Notes: generated from the letters alone by a model not told the origin. Shown: positions 23,833-37,039, numbered from the stretch's first letter. The stretch is DNA of 64,000 nucleotides from Geosiphon pyriformis (GCA_016748015.1 JAAOMT010000664.1:909945-973944), one strand, 5' to 3'. Numbers and translations: made by a program.

Positions 23833-24301
23833 GTTTCAAATCGAAGATCCGAGAGGATTGTAAAGGGATAGTGCAGTCTTTAATGATTTTACCATGTTAC
23901 AACTTTATCCAGCTTTATTTTTTACGATATAAAATTATGACATAGAAATAGATTTTTTCGTCTATTATCGAAACCAGAATTTCGGAAAGGCGACTTGGTA
24001 AAGGATTGCATACCAATTACAGCAATATTTAATTAACAACAATGTTAATAGTGTAAAAGTACAAGATTTTCAGAAATTTTGACACAAAAGTAACAAAAAA
24101 TTGCCGAATGGGCTCAATAAAATGTCCAAAACCAGTTCAAGTCAGTTTTGGGCACGCTCTATAGGAAGGCGTTCCATCCAAGTACGCTACAATTATTCCT
24201 TAGCATTCATCTCCGAATTAGTCAGTCTCTTTCTTTGCTCTGCCACTACCGATCACAAAGGCAAAAGATCAACAATTTACCCAACTTGTATAAATGGTGA
24301 T

Positions 24302-26724
24302 TTAACCAGGTCCGATCTCATAGTACAAAGCAGATTCTGTACTACTTCCTTCCCAACCTCGATTTCCGGATGTGGTGATCATGTAACGACAACTTTCATC
24401 AATTACTAAACCGAAAAAACATAGTATCATGTCAAGAATACCAAATTATCTTTTGAAAGGTCAAAAAACCCCGCACATAGTAAAGGATACGAATCTGAGA
24501 TATTGTTCCGCTATGGTGGCCAGCCACGATAAGGAAGGGTACTGCTGATCTGTTATGCTCCTTCTCTTCCAAATTCCATAATCTTATATTATCTTTAGAA
24601 GCACTGCCAAATTGGAATCGTTTACTAAAACAATTGAAGAGAGATAATGGAAATTGAAAATTGATCCATACCAAATGAGCTGCTTTCCATTAGGCATGCT
24701 CATCACACAGGAAACAGGACCTGACCCAGCCGGCATTCGAAGAACGCGTAATACAGATCCGCCACGGACGTCCCATTCATCAACTGAAGACCAAATAGGA
24801 TATCAACAATCCAATACGGTCAGCGATTAACAGATGACTTGCTTTGAATCTTCTCACCTGTGCCATCCCGTCGACCGCAAAAAATTCTCGTACCATCGGC
24901 ACTCCAGCAGGCCTTCATGATGCAGCGCCGATATGTCAGAACAACCCCGCATACTTGTGAAAGGTTACAACCCATTCGACTCAAGATTTATATATGAATA
25001 TTGAACGAAATCATCAAATTACTTACAGAGAAAGACCATGGTGTAGTTCTTCCAGGAGGTGTGAGAGTTTTTATTATTGGATCTTCAGCTCTTTTATCCC
25101 ATATAATAATATGTCCATCGATACTTGTTGTCAATAAAACGTCATTTGAATGTACCAGATCCTCTTTGTCGTTAAAGAATTCATCAAAGGACTCTTGTGA
25201 ACTTATTGATTGAGATGATGATCCAGGAATAACGGGACGAAATTGTATGGAGCTTAGCTGAGAATTATGTCCCAAAAATCGGCGAATCACTTTACCATTA
25301 TTAAGATCCCAATACTAGAAAAACTTCAATTAAATATAAAGCTAGAATCAAACTCCATTAACACAGCATAGTAGACAATTACCAATACTTGTTTATCCCA
25401 AGATCCGCTAATAAATTTAGTTTCGTCCTTTGTTATCTTTAGAATAGAAACTGGACCATTATGTTCCTTTAAGACATGATGGCACCTCCCTTCTTCGTGA
25501 CGGACTGTAAACAAGTTTATTCCACCACTCTAAAATATATCAAAATAGGGAGTTAAACAAATTAATACAATTCTTGGAAACTTTAAATTTGAAGCAAGAA
25601 TATGTTATTCTTACATAAGGATATATAATTATGATTGGGACCCATGCATACCTCTAAACCACTGAGCAACCATAATGCTTCAGATTGTACTGCCAAACTA
25701 TACACAGGTGATAATTTGGGGTCTAAATTTGGAGGATCTGGTACAATTTCTGGTTGTACAATACCTTCCTCTATAGTTGTACCATTAACAGGTCCATTAC
25801 TATTTTCTATAATAATAAATTTTTTAATACAGTGATGGAATAAAATAAGGGGTTCACGTGCGAAAAGTCCTAAATTTACCAAGTTTTACAACCACTGGGG
25901 ATGGTCCAGGTGTGGCTGCGGGGGTTGGAACGGTCACTGGAATGGATGGTAATGGTTCCTCATTCTTCCAATATGACAGAAAAACGCCGGCCTATTCAAT
26001 AGGTAACATGTTACATGGATAATGTTTCAGCGGCTAAATAATATAATGGAGCATTACGAAGATATTTCCGAGCCCTTTTGTAAATCCTCTTGTTTGGAAG
26101 GATATTACCTACCGCACCTTTTGGACAGACTCCACTTGGGCATGTTTTTGATTTTGGGTGAGCAATTGTTTACCGTTCATTGATGCAAAAAAATCATATT
26201 TCCGAATATAGCCATCATCACCGCCAGTAAATATCCATCGCATATTCCTAGTGGCATCTAAAGAATAAATATTACAGCCGTGAATTGCCGCAACCTACAA
26301 GTATTAAAGAGAAAATCATTCATTTTATAAGTCTAAAGAACCTGCAGTAAAAATATCGTGATAAATTGCTTAAAAAATAAATTCAATTTACCAGAGGAAC
26401 AATATCATAAGTTTTGTACTCTTTAGCATTAGGCTGTGGCCTATGGGTTGACGATCCAGCCGTGATAGACGAAGGATTATTAGTATTAGGGAATGACGGT
26501 TGTACAGAGTATGAAGAAGTATTAGTTGGGACAACTTCTTCAAAACCATCTACTGTGAGAACCCAAGAAAAATTTGAGCAATGACCCAAATAAAGAAGCA
26601 AGAAAGTCATCAAAGGAAAAAGCAAAAAACCTTCTGATATAGGCGTTCGGTCACCACCTTCTCCATCGGATGTTTGGGGTGAAGGGTCTCTTGAGTCGTA
26701 GTCATCGTCGCTGTCGTTATCCAT
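24302..26724 (-). CDS. SPT8: SAGA complex subunit Spt8 (WD40 protein)
   Basis: Eleven exons: 26,724-26,631; 26,552-26,392; 26,294-26,118; 25,991-25,880; 25,806-25,652; 25,529-25,383; 25,314-25,027; 24,912-24,858; 24,783-24,672; 24,624-24,491; 24,405-24,302. They keep one frame of 512 residues. Spt8 is a fungal SAGA subunit that helps deliver TBP to promoters. Evidence: an acidic N-terminus (MDNDSDDDYD), then WD-repeat units with YSLDATRNMRWIFTGGDDG, SPVYSLAVQSEALWLLSG, FISGSWDKQV, TSIDGHIIIWDKR and GSASKDNIRLWNLEE. The C-terminal block ITTSGNRGWEG is, from memory, characteristic of Spt8. Introns are short (about 50-115 nt). The donor of exon 3 (GTGCGG) is unusual, so that junction is the least certain. 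The gene is trapped between two retroelement blocks. Confidence 0.9.
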
Positions 26725-27224
26725 AACAAAATAATTGTGCTTTTGGGTATGTTGTGGAAAATTTCAAAGTTAGTTTATTCCGTAAAGTGCCGACTCGCCT
26801 TTTGTTCTATTTTTGGAAAGAAGTGCATCAGGGGTCTTTGCTTCACCCTCGTGAAGTATGCCACCATAAAAATATAAAATCAAAACTTTTGAAATCTTAA
26901 AGTAATAAAATAAATAGTTAATAAATTAAAATATTTATTGTTTATTTATTATATTTTTAAAATTTTTATAAAAGTTTAAAGGATGAATCTAGTTGTAACA
27001 ACCTGTTACATGAAACAACCTTGGAAATGGCTTCAATTAGGATCGGAAATTTTATTAAATTTTAAAAAAATAACATGTAATAATGATGTGTTTTATTTAT
27101 TTTTATTGGACAAATTAAAGTTGGATCATTAATTTCACTAGAAATAAATGCAATGTTTAATTATTGCAAAGTAAGAAATAAACAAATAATTGACTAAATC
27201 TTACCTAATTTTGACATCTTGTAC
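26725..27224. other. SPT8 upstream region, then AT-rich spacer
   Basis: The first 150 bases upstream of the SPT8 start are of moderate GC content and probably promoter. From about 26,880 the DNA is very AT-rich. GTAACAACCTGTTACATG at about 26,996-27,013 resembles an LTR end abutting an LTR start, but no LTR body could be traced. No gene is seen. Confidence 0.45.
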
Positions 27225-28830
27225 TATTGTGTCTTGAAAGATCACATCTACTACAAGTATATTTTGTGCATGGTTTTCCTTTTTTTTCAGTAGGAGACTT
27301 ATAATGTTTAGTTTCTGAATGTTCTTTACATTATAATACTAATGAATTTTCAAGTTGTTCAAGCTTATTTTTTTTATTGGCATTATTAACTTGATTGTTC
27401 TTCAAAACTTGGTCTTGATTTTGAAGTATAGACACCACTTTTTTATGTTGGTCAATAAATTGTCTTAATTATATTATTATCTCATTATAATTGTTATGTT
27501 CAATAACAAACTAAGCAATTTGTTATGTAAGTTCTTACAATTTACCATATTTTTGTTTTCTCTGTGTTATAAGACATAAAACATTAATAATAGTCTTAAA
27601 TACAGTTAAAGTATTTAAGATTATTATTTTATTAAAAGAATTTATTGTAGTTTCTTAATTTGTAATGTAAAAAACTTTAATAACTAAATTATTGTCTTTT
27701 TTTTATTAATATACTATTATAAAGATATTATTTGAATATAAAATCCTGTAATTTTTGAATATAATATCACTTGAAAATAATGGCAACAAACAATATTATA
27801 AAATATACTAGATAAACATAAACAAAAGTAAAAAACAGAATTAACAATTATAATAAAATGTGAATGCTTGCTGTTTTCTGGCCATAGATTTGTGATCTTT
27901 CATATTTCTTTGATGTTTTTTTCATTGATTTTAGTAATTATTAATTTCAATAAAATTTGTTTCATGTCATACAAATTTTTAATGAAATTATTTATTATAT
28001 TAAGACTAGAATCCTAAATATCAAAATTTTGTTTGATAAATAACTTAAAAAAATACACTAAAAAATAAATTTTCTTACTTTATTATAAGTATTAATATTT
28101 AATAATAATTAACTTACAATAAAGTATAGATATTATAATATTTCTAAATATTCTATAGATAAGATATAAAGTATAAAGTATTAAGTTATTTGTTTGTCAA
28201 CCTTAGAAAAAAGATTATAGCCAACTGACATAATTTTCATACAAAATAAGAGTGTACAATATTCAAAAAAATGATTTTATTTTGTCTTATTTTCAAGTTT
28301 TACATCTAATACATCAACAAATTGCACAAATTGCCATTTGCTAAAAGTATATGTTTAATAATAATATTAAGATCTTTAATATAAGAAGTAATTTGAGTTT
28401 CTGCAGTAAATATTTTTGATGTAAATATACAAACCTATGTTTATTGGCTGGAATAAAGAGCTTTTATTAAATAATTTTTAATATTAACATATATTTCAGT
28501 AAGTTATAACTATTATTTATAGAAATTTTTTTTATATAAGCTATTACAACATAGAAAAAAATCATGAAAAAAGCTTTTATATTGATTGTAAAGCTATAAC
28601 TTGAGATTTTTTAATAAGTTTTCATTAATGTAAAAAATACAATAAATTTATTAAGTTGTTTTATATATTTAAACAACTGCTATATTTGTTATAGGATCAA
28701 TATTGGTAATAAACACTAATAGTTCTGTTATTGTTGCTTTTTTTGTGTATTCTAGAATCTATTTATATGATTTAGTAGTTTTATCTAATACAAAAACTTG
28801 TGCAATAAGACAAAATCTTGTGTTATTGTT
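27225..28830 (-). pseudogene. Decayed MULE/FAR1-type transposase
   Basis: Read on the minus strand from 28,830, with stops bridged, the residues follow the order of a Mutator-like transposase. First comes a block NNTRFCLIAQVFVLDKTTKS with a stop where Trp is expected, then VFITNIDPITNIAVV carrying the DDE-type Asp (about 28,700). A middle region follows (YKSFFHDFFLCCNS, then IFTAETQITSYIKDLNIIIK, about 28,560-28,370). A C-terminal tail has a Gln/Lys-rich helix (VVSILQNQDQVLKNNQ) and a zinc knuckle, CSRCDLSRHNSTRC, near 27,230-27,270. The N-terminal part is missing: the reading runs straight into LINE sequence at about 28,830. No terminal repeats were found. Confidence 0.7.
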
Positions 28831-30005
28831 TACAATACAACAAATCTTATTGCCAGTATTCAATAACTGATTTATAATACAAGTTTTCTCACCAGTTTTT
28901 TTTAAAAGAGCCTTAAGATTATGTGCAGTTGTTTTTATAAACAAAGTAAACAAAAATGCCCTAAACTAATCTTTAAACATTCAAATATCCTGATTTTCTA
29001 TAGTCTTTGCCATATATACAGAGTTTTTTTCAATAAAAAATAACCACTTAGAAGCCAAATAATTAGCCTATCCCAATTTAATAAACTCTACTATAGTTTT
29101 TTGTTATAATCCAATCAATTATAATTGAATTAATACTATTTAACCAAACTCAGAGAAAACTGCAATGATTATTTTCTTTGGTATATTCATAAAAATTTTT
29201 TTAATTATCACAGCCTAATCTGAATAAATTTTTTGTTTTTTGAGATTACTGTTTATAATAATTCTTTTTTTTTTAGCCAATAAAATAGTCTTTTCCATAT
29301 TTTTCTCTAATGTAAATGTTAATCTAATGATTTCTTCAAATTTTGAAAAAGTAGTGATCTTTTTAAAACTATTGATTACTGAAAAAATTTTTCTGCTTAC
29401 TTGTGTTTTTGCTATTGCCAATTTGCTATCTACAGCTAAAAAATTAATGTCCAAGACAAAAAACTTTTTAATAGGTACTTCAATCTGGATTTTAACAATT
29501 TTAATTTACTTTCTGTCTAAAAGAATAAAGAAACAAAAAAAAAAAAATCTCATTATTATTATTTATGTTATAAGTAAAAAATCCAATTAGAAAGTTAACT
29601 GTAGTACTAATATTAAACCATTTAGCTTTAAGAGTATTTATCTTTGATTCTGACTTTTTTTTACTCTTGTTATTAATATTATAGCTAACATCTATACCAG
29701 AAAAAATTACCAAAAAAGTATTTTTATTCATATCTATTTTAATAAACTGACCAAAAACATGACCAGACCCATCAAAACTCAAATTTGTTTTATCACTTAA
29801 ATGTTTTACAATTTTAAAGAAGACTTTTTGCTTTTGAAACAAGCACCAAAATCATTTATAATAGTCATTAGTTTAGCAACAAAGAAGTTAAGTTCTTGTG
29901 AAATATTGAAGTATATAACAGTAAAAAACAAAAAAAACTTTTTTCAAAATTTTTGACTTTTTTTTGGAAATTTAAATAAAGAAATAAAAAAAATTTTTTT
30001 TTGAT
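28830..30005 (-). mobile_element. LINE relic: 5' part only (leader and first half of ORF1)
   Basis: Minus-strand LINE sequence begins in a leader like that at 30,474 and continues through ORF1 (frames 29,501-29,842, 29,215-29,454 and 28,831-28,953) to about 28,830, where it stops abruptly inside ORF1 and is fused to the MULE relic. It matches the first half of ORF1 of the plus-strand LINE; the string GxKTCIIN and the sequence after it are shared. Retaining the 5' end and losing the 3' end is the reverse of normal LINE truncation, so a later deletion or rearrangement is likely. Confidence 0.7.
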
Positions 30006-30473
30006 ATTATTATTATTAATTTTAAAAACAAATTAAATTAATAAAATAAAAATTCAATTATTGTTTTTTAAAATTATTGCTAATTTTAATAATAATTAAA
30101 AATTTATTACAAATTGGCAATTTTTTTTTTAAATAGATAATTTTTATTTTAATGTTATTATTAAAATCAAAATAATTTATATAGTTTTGTTAAAATTAAA
30201 TTAGTTATTAAAAACAATATTAAGCTTTTTGTATAAAATTTGTATTTTAAATTTTTCAATTATTGTCAAAAATAACAATATTAAAATTAATTTTAATTAA
30301 TTATTTAATAAATTTTTTAAATAAAAAAACTTTTATAAATATTATTTAATTGTTTTTATAATAAAAAAAAATTAAAATAATTGTATTAATAAAAATTTAA
30401 TTTTTATAACAATAAATTAATTTTTTAATATAAATAATACTATTTATTAATTAAATAAAAATAATTAAGTAAA
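30006..30473. other. AT-rich spacer between head-to-head LINEs
   Basis: Nearly pure A/T sequence separating the 5' ends of the minus-strand LINE relic and the plus-strand LINE. No coding or structural feature was recognised. Confidence 0.55.
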
Positions 30474-30626
30474 CTTCTTTCTTTTTTACTTCCAAAAAAA
30501 CCCCAAAAAGCATTTTTTCGAAAAAAAAATTTTTTATTTTATTTTTTTTTACTGTCTCTTACAAACATTTCTCAATCAAATAATTCTTTTGTGGTAAATC
30601 TGGCTGCTGCTTCAGGTAGTATTATG

Positions 30627-32440
30627 CCTAAAAAGAAGGCACCCATAGGAGTTCTTTATGATTCTGTTGGGGATTCTTTCTCTCAAAAAAAAAGGGTTTC
30701 TGTTGGTAATGTCAAACACTCTGGAAATGAAAAAGATATTTCTTTGGTCAAACCTAATCCTAGTTATGGTATGTATTCGGATATAGACAGTGTATCTGGT
30801 GATAGTGGAGACAATGATATTTCTCTTTGTGTTGGCAATAGTTCTTTTTTTGGTTTGGCGACAAACATCCCTAAAGCTAGAAAAGCAACTTTCAATCTGG
30901 TTTGTGGCTCCCTTTTTGGCTTAATTGATTATAGAATGAATAAAGATGATGTACTCCTCCCTCTCTTTCTTAAAATTTCTCTTGAAAAAAAATGGGTTGA
31001 CCCAAAAATTGTCAAATTTCAAATTGAAGTTTCTGTCAGAAAGTTTTTTACTCTTGACATTAATCTTAGTGCTGTTGAAGGGAAATTTGTGACGGCAAAG
31101 ACTCAATACATCAGAAAAATTTTTTCTTCAGTCAATGGTTTTGGGGGAGCCACTACCTCCTTAAAATTTGAAGGAATCATCCAATCGACATTTACTTTAG
31201 AAAAAAGCATAGAAATGGCTGCATCATTGGCCAGAGAAAAGGGGATCGATGTAAACAGCAATCTTAAAAGACAAGAAATGAGATCAGATCAGGCTGTAGT
31301 GATTATAAAAATTCCCATGAACACACTTAAAGATATGATTGTCACTGCAGTATCTGAATTTGGAGAAATTAAGTCAATCAAAATTCAACTAATTGGGATG
31401 TGGCAAAAAGCTATGATGGAGTTTGCTAAATTAAGCCAAGCTGATTTGTTAGCCTCTAAGTAGTTATTCCTGATTGGTAAAGATTCTGTGCGCATAGCCA
31501 AAGCAGTGAGAAATCATAAGACTTGGGCATTAAGGAATTGTTTCAGGGCATTTTTGTTTACTTTACCAGTGGGAACAATAGCACATAATTTTGGAACTCT
31601 TTTGGAAAAGACTGGTGGGAAAACTTGCATTATAAACAGATCTCTGAAAACTGATAATAGAATTTGTTGTGCTATAGTTGGTTTTGAATCTAACAATAAT
31701 CTAGAATCTGCCTTTTGTATGGAGCTAATTTTTGGTGGAGTTAAACTCTCTTGGACAAAAATGGATCTGGTTTGGTGTGAAAAATGCAGAAAGTTTGGTC
31801 ATTCTGCTCTGAAATATAATGCATCTGTTGTATTTCTATTTGAGCCTTCAAGAACATTTAAAAGAGTTGCATCTGATGGACGTTATCTCCAGTTGGCAAA
31901 GTTGTATGAAAAGAAAGGTGTTCCAATATCTTGCCGTGCTACCTTTGGTGGCAAATCTTGGGCCCAGGTGGTCTCACTTGCTGGTCCTTCTGATGGTTTT
32001 TGTTTCAGTTTTGGTTCTGGTTTTAGCTTGCTTTAGATAACAACTCTTCTTTGAATGCTTGTCTGGCCACTTTGGAATGTTCCTTAGAGCTCTTAATAGA
32101 TTGGGTGTCTGGTATATTAAAAAAGTTGAGTGACATAGAACTGGTACTGATGGCAACCCCTTTTAGTGTTCCTCTTTTAGCCACTTTCTTCTCTTTGGTG
32201 CTGCATTTGGATGTGGATATGGCTGTGTATAATATGTCATTGGCTTCTGCTCCTCTTCTCTTAACTGTTAATGATGTGATCCTTGGTTCTAGCTTGAGTT
32301 TTTTCAAGATTTTGACCTCCAAGATGAATGGATTAGAATCAAAAATGGTAGCTTTTGAGGTCTCAATCAGTTTGGTTTTGGATAGGTTAGATCATTTGTG
32401 TTCTGGTGTGGGTTTCTCAGCTCCTCTTTCATCTCAATGA
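30627..32440 (+). pseudogene. LINE ORF1, broken
   Basis: ORF1 of the plus-strand LINE. The start is taken at the ATG at 30,627 (MPKKKAP), which has a counterpart in the old copy near 12,550; an in-frame GTG at 30,591 is less likely. An RRM-like stretch (VVIIKIPMNTL ... KAMMEFAKL, about 31,300-31,430) is followed by a TAG at 31,461-31,463 exactly where the young copy has the Trp of WSVLMGKD. The zinc knuckle reads CEKCRKFGHSALKY: the last Cys has become Tyr (TGT to TAT). A stop at 32,034 and a frame change before 32,051 break the C-terminal part. The final TGA overlaps the ORF2 ATG. Confidence 0.85.
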
Positions 32441-32593
32441 GTAGTTTAATATGGAAAGTGGCTATGTGTAATGTCAGAAGCATGAACAATTCTGCCAAAC
32501 AGGAATATATTGTTCAATAACATAAAAATATGGACAATTTGGTTTCAATTTTCATGAAAACAAAGTTAAGAAATAAAGCTTGCCCTTGGTTGG

Positions 32594-33523
32594 TATTACC
32601 AGAGGTTTTTGGTCTTTTTTCTTGAATGTTGTAAATGTCTGTTGGTTGCAAATTCACGTTTTCTAGAAATAGTTGAATTTCCACTAACTGAATTTATCTT
32701 CAAATTATTTTTTATAATTTGAACTTGCTGGGCTTATAAGTGGAATGGCCAATTTCTTGTCAGTTACTTTATGTAGTTACATTGTAGTAAACATCAACTC
32801 TTTCCCAGGAATTGCTCATCTGGAAGCTCACTAAAAATGTATAGTTACTTTGCTATAAAAGTCAACTTTTCTACAGGAATCTCATCTATAGGCTACCCTA
32901 ATGATTATAATAAGAGAATAAAAGAAAAGTAAAAGAAATATAAAAGAAATTGAATTCTGTTAAAAGAAACGTTTTTTATTCAGGTCTGGAGTCACTAACA
33001 GTTTACTGAAATTGATAGCTAATCAATTTTAAAACATTAGTTGGGTTTTGGGGATTTTCCAAGTGCAATAATTAAAAAATTTGGTTTTTTAAATTATTTG
33101 ATATTTATTTCTTTTTGTGTGTGTAAGAATGGTTCTAAGTGATAAATCTAAAGTAAGATACATTTTCTTGAAGAAAAAAGCTCTTTTTTTATACAACTTG
33201 TTGTAGTACTAGTCTATGAACTTGCACTTTTTCTCTTTGCTCAAATTTTGGCAAATTTCTATAAATTTCGATGAATTTCTTATAAATTTCAGCAAATTTC
33301 TGTAAATTTTGGCAAATTTTTGAATGTTACAAAGTTCAGGGTATTGTGTAATTTGATCATTCTACTTTTTGTTATACTAATTAGATTATTTAATTGAATT
33401 GTGATATGTGATAATTGATTAAATAATAAATAATAATTTGAAATAATATTAATATACTAATTAATTATAAGAATTATAAGAGTAATTTTATGCTAATTAA
33501 TAGCTAAAATTCTACTGGTAACA
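32594..33523 (+). repeat. Solo LTR nested in the LINE endonuclease
   Basis: A 930-bp insertion bounded by TATTACCAG and CTGGTAACA, i.e. inverted 9-bp ends with one mismatch and the TG...CA form of LTR termini (TG now TA). It is flanked by GTTGG on both sides (32,589-32,593 and 33,524-33,528). Removing it with one GTTGG restores the ORF2 reading PWLVNKFN, which matches PWIKDKFD of the young LINE. No internal gag-pol exists, so it is a solo LTR. The inside has a TAAATTT/GCAAATTTC-rich block near 33,250-33,320. Confidence 0.88.
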
Positions 33524-36500
33524 GTTGGTTAACAAATTTAATAATGTTCATGTGTTTTGTTCTGGTTTGGACTCTGACCATGTGGGTGCTGGTGTTGCAA
33601 TTGTTATGAACAGATCCTTGGCTAAACATGTGTATAAGGTTTCTGAGATCTCAGGTCGTTTTCTTTGTATTAAGTTACTTTTCAAGAATAAACTTTCGGT
33701 TTTGATTCTGGGACTGTATGCTGGTGCCTCCTTGGCTACTTAATTTTCTCAGGCTGATGAAATCAATTCCTTGATTGCAAGAGCTATGAATTAATCTTCT
33801 TTTGTCATTTTTGGTGGTGATTTCAATGAAGACAGCTTTCATAAGTGCGCTAGTTTTAAAAAGTGCCATGATTTGGATTTGGTTAATTTTTTAGGTGGGA
33901 GCTTTTTTGCTAAGGTGCTAACTTAGAGCAATTTTTGGGGTGTTGCAAAAACAATTGATTATGTGTTTGTTTTCTCAAATCTGGTGAATGTAATAATACA
34001 GCATGATGTTTTTATCGTCAGTAAATATTTTGATATGGATTACAGAGCTGTTTCTGTGTCTTTGGGTTTGGATGGCCTTTTAGATGCAAAATTAAACTCT
34101 TTTCACAAACAGGCAAATAAGGATCGATGGAAGTTCAATTTCAAGAGTGCTAATAAGATTAAATGGAATAATTTTAAAAGTTCTACACTGACTAATGCTA
34201 CAATGTTCTCGGGTGAATTCACTGCATCTGTGAGGTTTTTGGATTTGGATGCTATATGGTGTGTTATGCACAAAGTTATGACTCTTTTGGCTAACAAAAT
34301 TTTCAAGAAAAAGTGGTTTAAAGAGTTTGATGAAGTTTTCACCAGAAATTCCTCAAAATTTCATAGATTAGAGCTTTTAATTTCTAAGATTGTTAAGGTT
34401 TTACATGAAGAAGATGCTGAAAACTTTGTTTATCTTATGAAATGCTGGAGTTCTGTGGACAATGTCAAGTCTTCTGTTGTTCAAAATCTGGTGGATTCTG
34501 GTGCTGGTTCTGATCATATTTGTTCTGCTCTTTTTGGTGTTAGGAAGTCTTATTGTGCTTCCAAACTCACTGAATCTCTGAGAGCTAAGGAAGCAAATAT
34601 CAAGTCTGCCATTAATAAGAGAATGGAGAGCTTTGAGGTCAACAAAAATCATACAATCAGAAGTGTATTGGAGCATCCATTTCGTAAAGTGGTGCTAGAC
34701 CATCTGGTGGTTAATAATGATCTGATTTTGGAACCTGATTTAATTAAGTTTAAGATGAATGTGATAAGTCTGTTCTAAATATGCTTTTGGTGATTTTGAA
34801 CCTCTGTCTGTCTGATGAATTGGTGTCTGGTTCTTGGAAAGAGGCCTGGGTCTCAATGATTCCCAAATCGTATGAGTGGGAGAGTGTTTTAACCAATATT
34901 TGTCTTATTGTTTTGATCGAAATGGCTTGTAAGATTCTTTCTAAGGTTCTTTCTGACAGGATTTCCTTGGCATGTAGTGCTTTTGATGGTCTTTGTGGGG
35001 ACAATTTCTCAGTTTTAAAAAGTATAACAACTCAGTCTCCTATTTTCACAATTGGTTTGGTGGTTAAAGACACTTTGGAAAAAGACTAAGAGCTCTGGCT
35101 AGTTCTGCAGAACATGCGGAAAGCATATGATTCAGTTGGCTGGAAACATCTCAAAAATAGTTTGATCAGGATTAAGATGTGTAGTAAATTCATTCATTTT
35201 TTTGGCAACATTCACAATAATTATACCAACTGGGTTATGACAGATTTCAGTTTGACGGATGGTTATTGTGTACATGATGGCCTGAATTAAGGAGAAGTTT
35301 TCTTTCCTTTTTTGTGGTGAATATTTTATGATCCTTTATTGTGTGAAGTCAAGCATCAAGAAAGTATATGTAGATATAGGCTGAATTTTCATTTTATTTC
35401 CAAGAATGGTCATGCTGAATCTTGGGCTGAGCATTCTTCCTTTTTTGCTGCTGGCACCTTTGTGGATGATGCAATTTGGGTTGGTAGCAATCAAAGTGCT
35501 ATTCAACATATTCTTAATGTTGCCAGTGAGTTTTTTCAGATCAATAATATCTCAATTAACAACGACAAAACAGTGGTGATTCTTATTAACAGCAGAATCA
35601 ACAATCCTTCTCTTTCTATCAGTGGTCTACCTATTTCAATCACCAAAAAGGAGGAGTTTTATAGATACTTGGGTATTTTTCTTTTGACTGAGGGTCTTTT
35701 TAAACCTAGTTTGGTGAAAGCATATTTAGATGTTTGTTTTTTTACTAATTTGGTATTAAAAAAAGCTGTCTCAGATAAACAGTTTTTGTATTTGGTTTTG
35801 GTGGTTCTTTACCTTATTGTAAGTTATAGAACACAGTTTAGCTTTGTTTCTGTTGGTGTGTGTGACAAATGAGATGCTTTGATTTGTAAGGGCTTGAAGC
35901 TAAAATTTGGTCTTCCACAAGACTTTCCTAGTGATACAATTCATCACCCTTCCTTTTATGGTTTGAAGTCTTTTTTGCAGTGTCAATCTGAGAGTAAGAT
36001 TGCTTTGCTTATTAGTTTTGCAAACTCTGGTGGGATTTTGGGGCATTTGTTCAGTTATAGGTCTCATAACTTACAGGTTTTGTGTTGGTGACCTGTCCAT
36101 CTATTGGTTTTCTCTGCTCATATTCATGTTAATGTTTCCAATAATTTCTTAACTAATATAGTTCACATTTTTTTTGACTACAAGTTGTCTTTGGGTGGCT
36201 TTTTGGCCAGCTCTTTCCAGTTTTATGGTGGAGTACCTATGTTTGTTGTTCTTGGTGAATCTTTGTTTTACAAGTTTTTATCTTCTCTCTGGCATTATGG
36301 CATTGTCTTTGTGAACCAGCTTCATGATTGTTATGGTAGTGTCTTTAGCTGGCACATCTTTAAGCAGTGGAAAAGGCTGGACCCTTATGGTCTGGTTCTT
36401 GAGTGGTTCGAACTTTCTGTTGCATTTTTTGTGGCTCCTTATTCTTCTTCTTCGACATCAGCTAGTGTTAACTCTCTGGACATTTGTTGTTCTGATGATT

Positions 36501-37039
36501 TTGTATTTGTCTGTAATCGTCTTTCCTGGGTTGGCACTAATAGCTTGTCTGTGTACACAGATGGTTCATTGAAGAATTTGGGCACAATTGGTTGTAGAGC
36601 TGGAGCTGCTGTCTTTTTTGAGGACATTAATTTGGATTTGGGTGTTGGTGTTCAGAGCTTAGTGTCATCCACTTTGACGGAGCTATGGGCTATAGCATTG
36701 GCTCTAGAGTGCATGCTTGTGGCTTGTTCTGTCTATCTGTTTTCAGATAATTAGGCAGTTTTGAATGTTTGCAGATTGGAGTCTGACCTAATGAGTCCTG
36801 ATTTTTACAATTGGTGCTGAATTGAGCATCAGCATATCAGAAATGTTATTCATAGTAAGAATTTAAGAGTTAAATGGCACAAAATTAAGAGCCACTCTGG
36901 TATTTCGGAAAATGATTATGCCAATAGTCTCGCTAACACTGCATCTCTCTCCAGTCGGTATCTTCCTCCTTGTGTTAGTGAACATTTTTTGTTGGCAGAT
37001 GATGGTGTTGTTTCTGGTAATTCTAGGCATTTTGTTCGT

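Noticed and set aside
26996-27013. GTAACAACCTGTTACATG as an LTR junction
   Set aside because: No second terminus or LTR body could be found within 2 kb on either side.
32594-33523. Interpretation of the insert as a TIR DNA transposon (MITE)
   Set aside because: The inverted ends are LTR-type termini and the 5-bp duplication suits an LTR integrase. No transposase is present and the ends end in CA.
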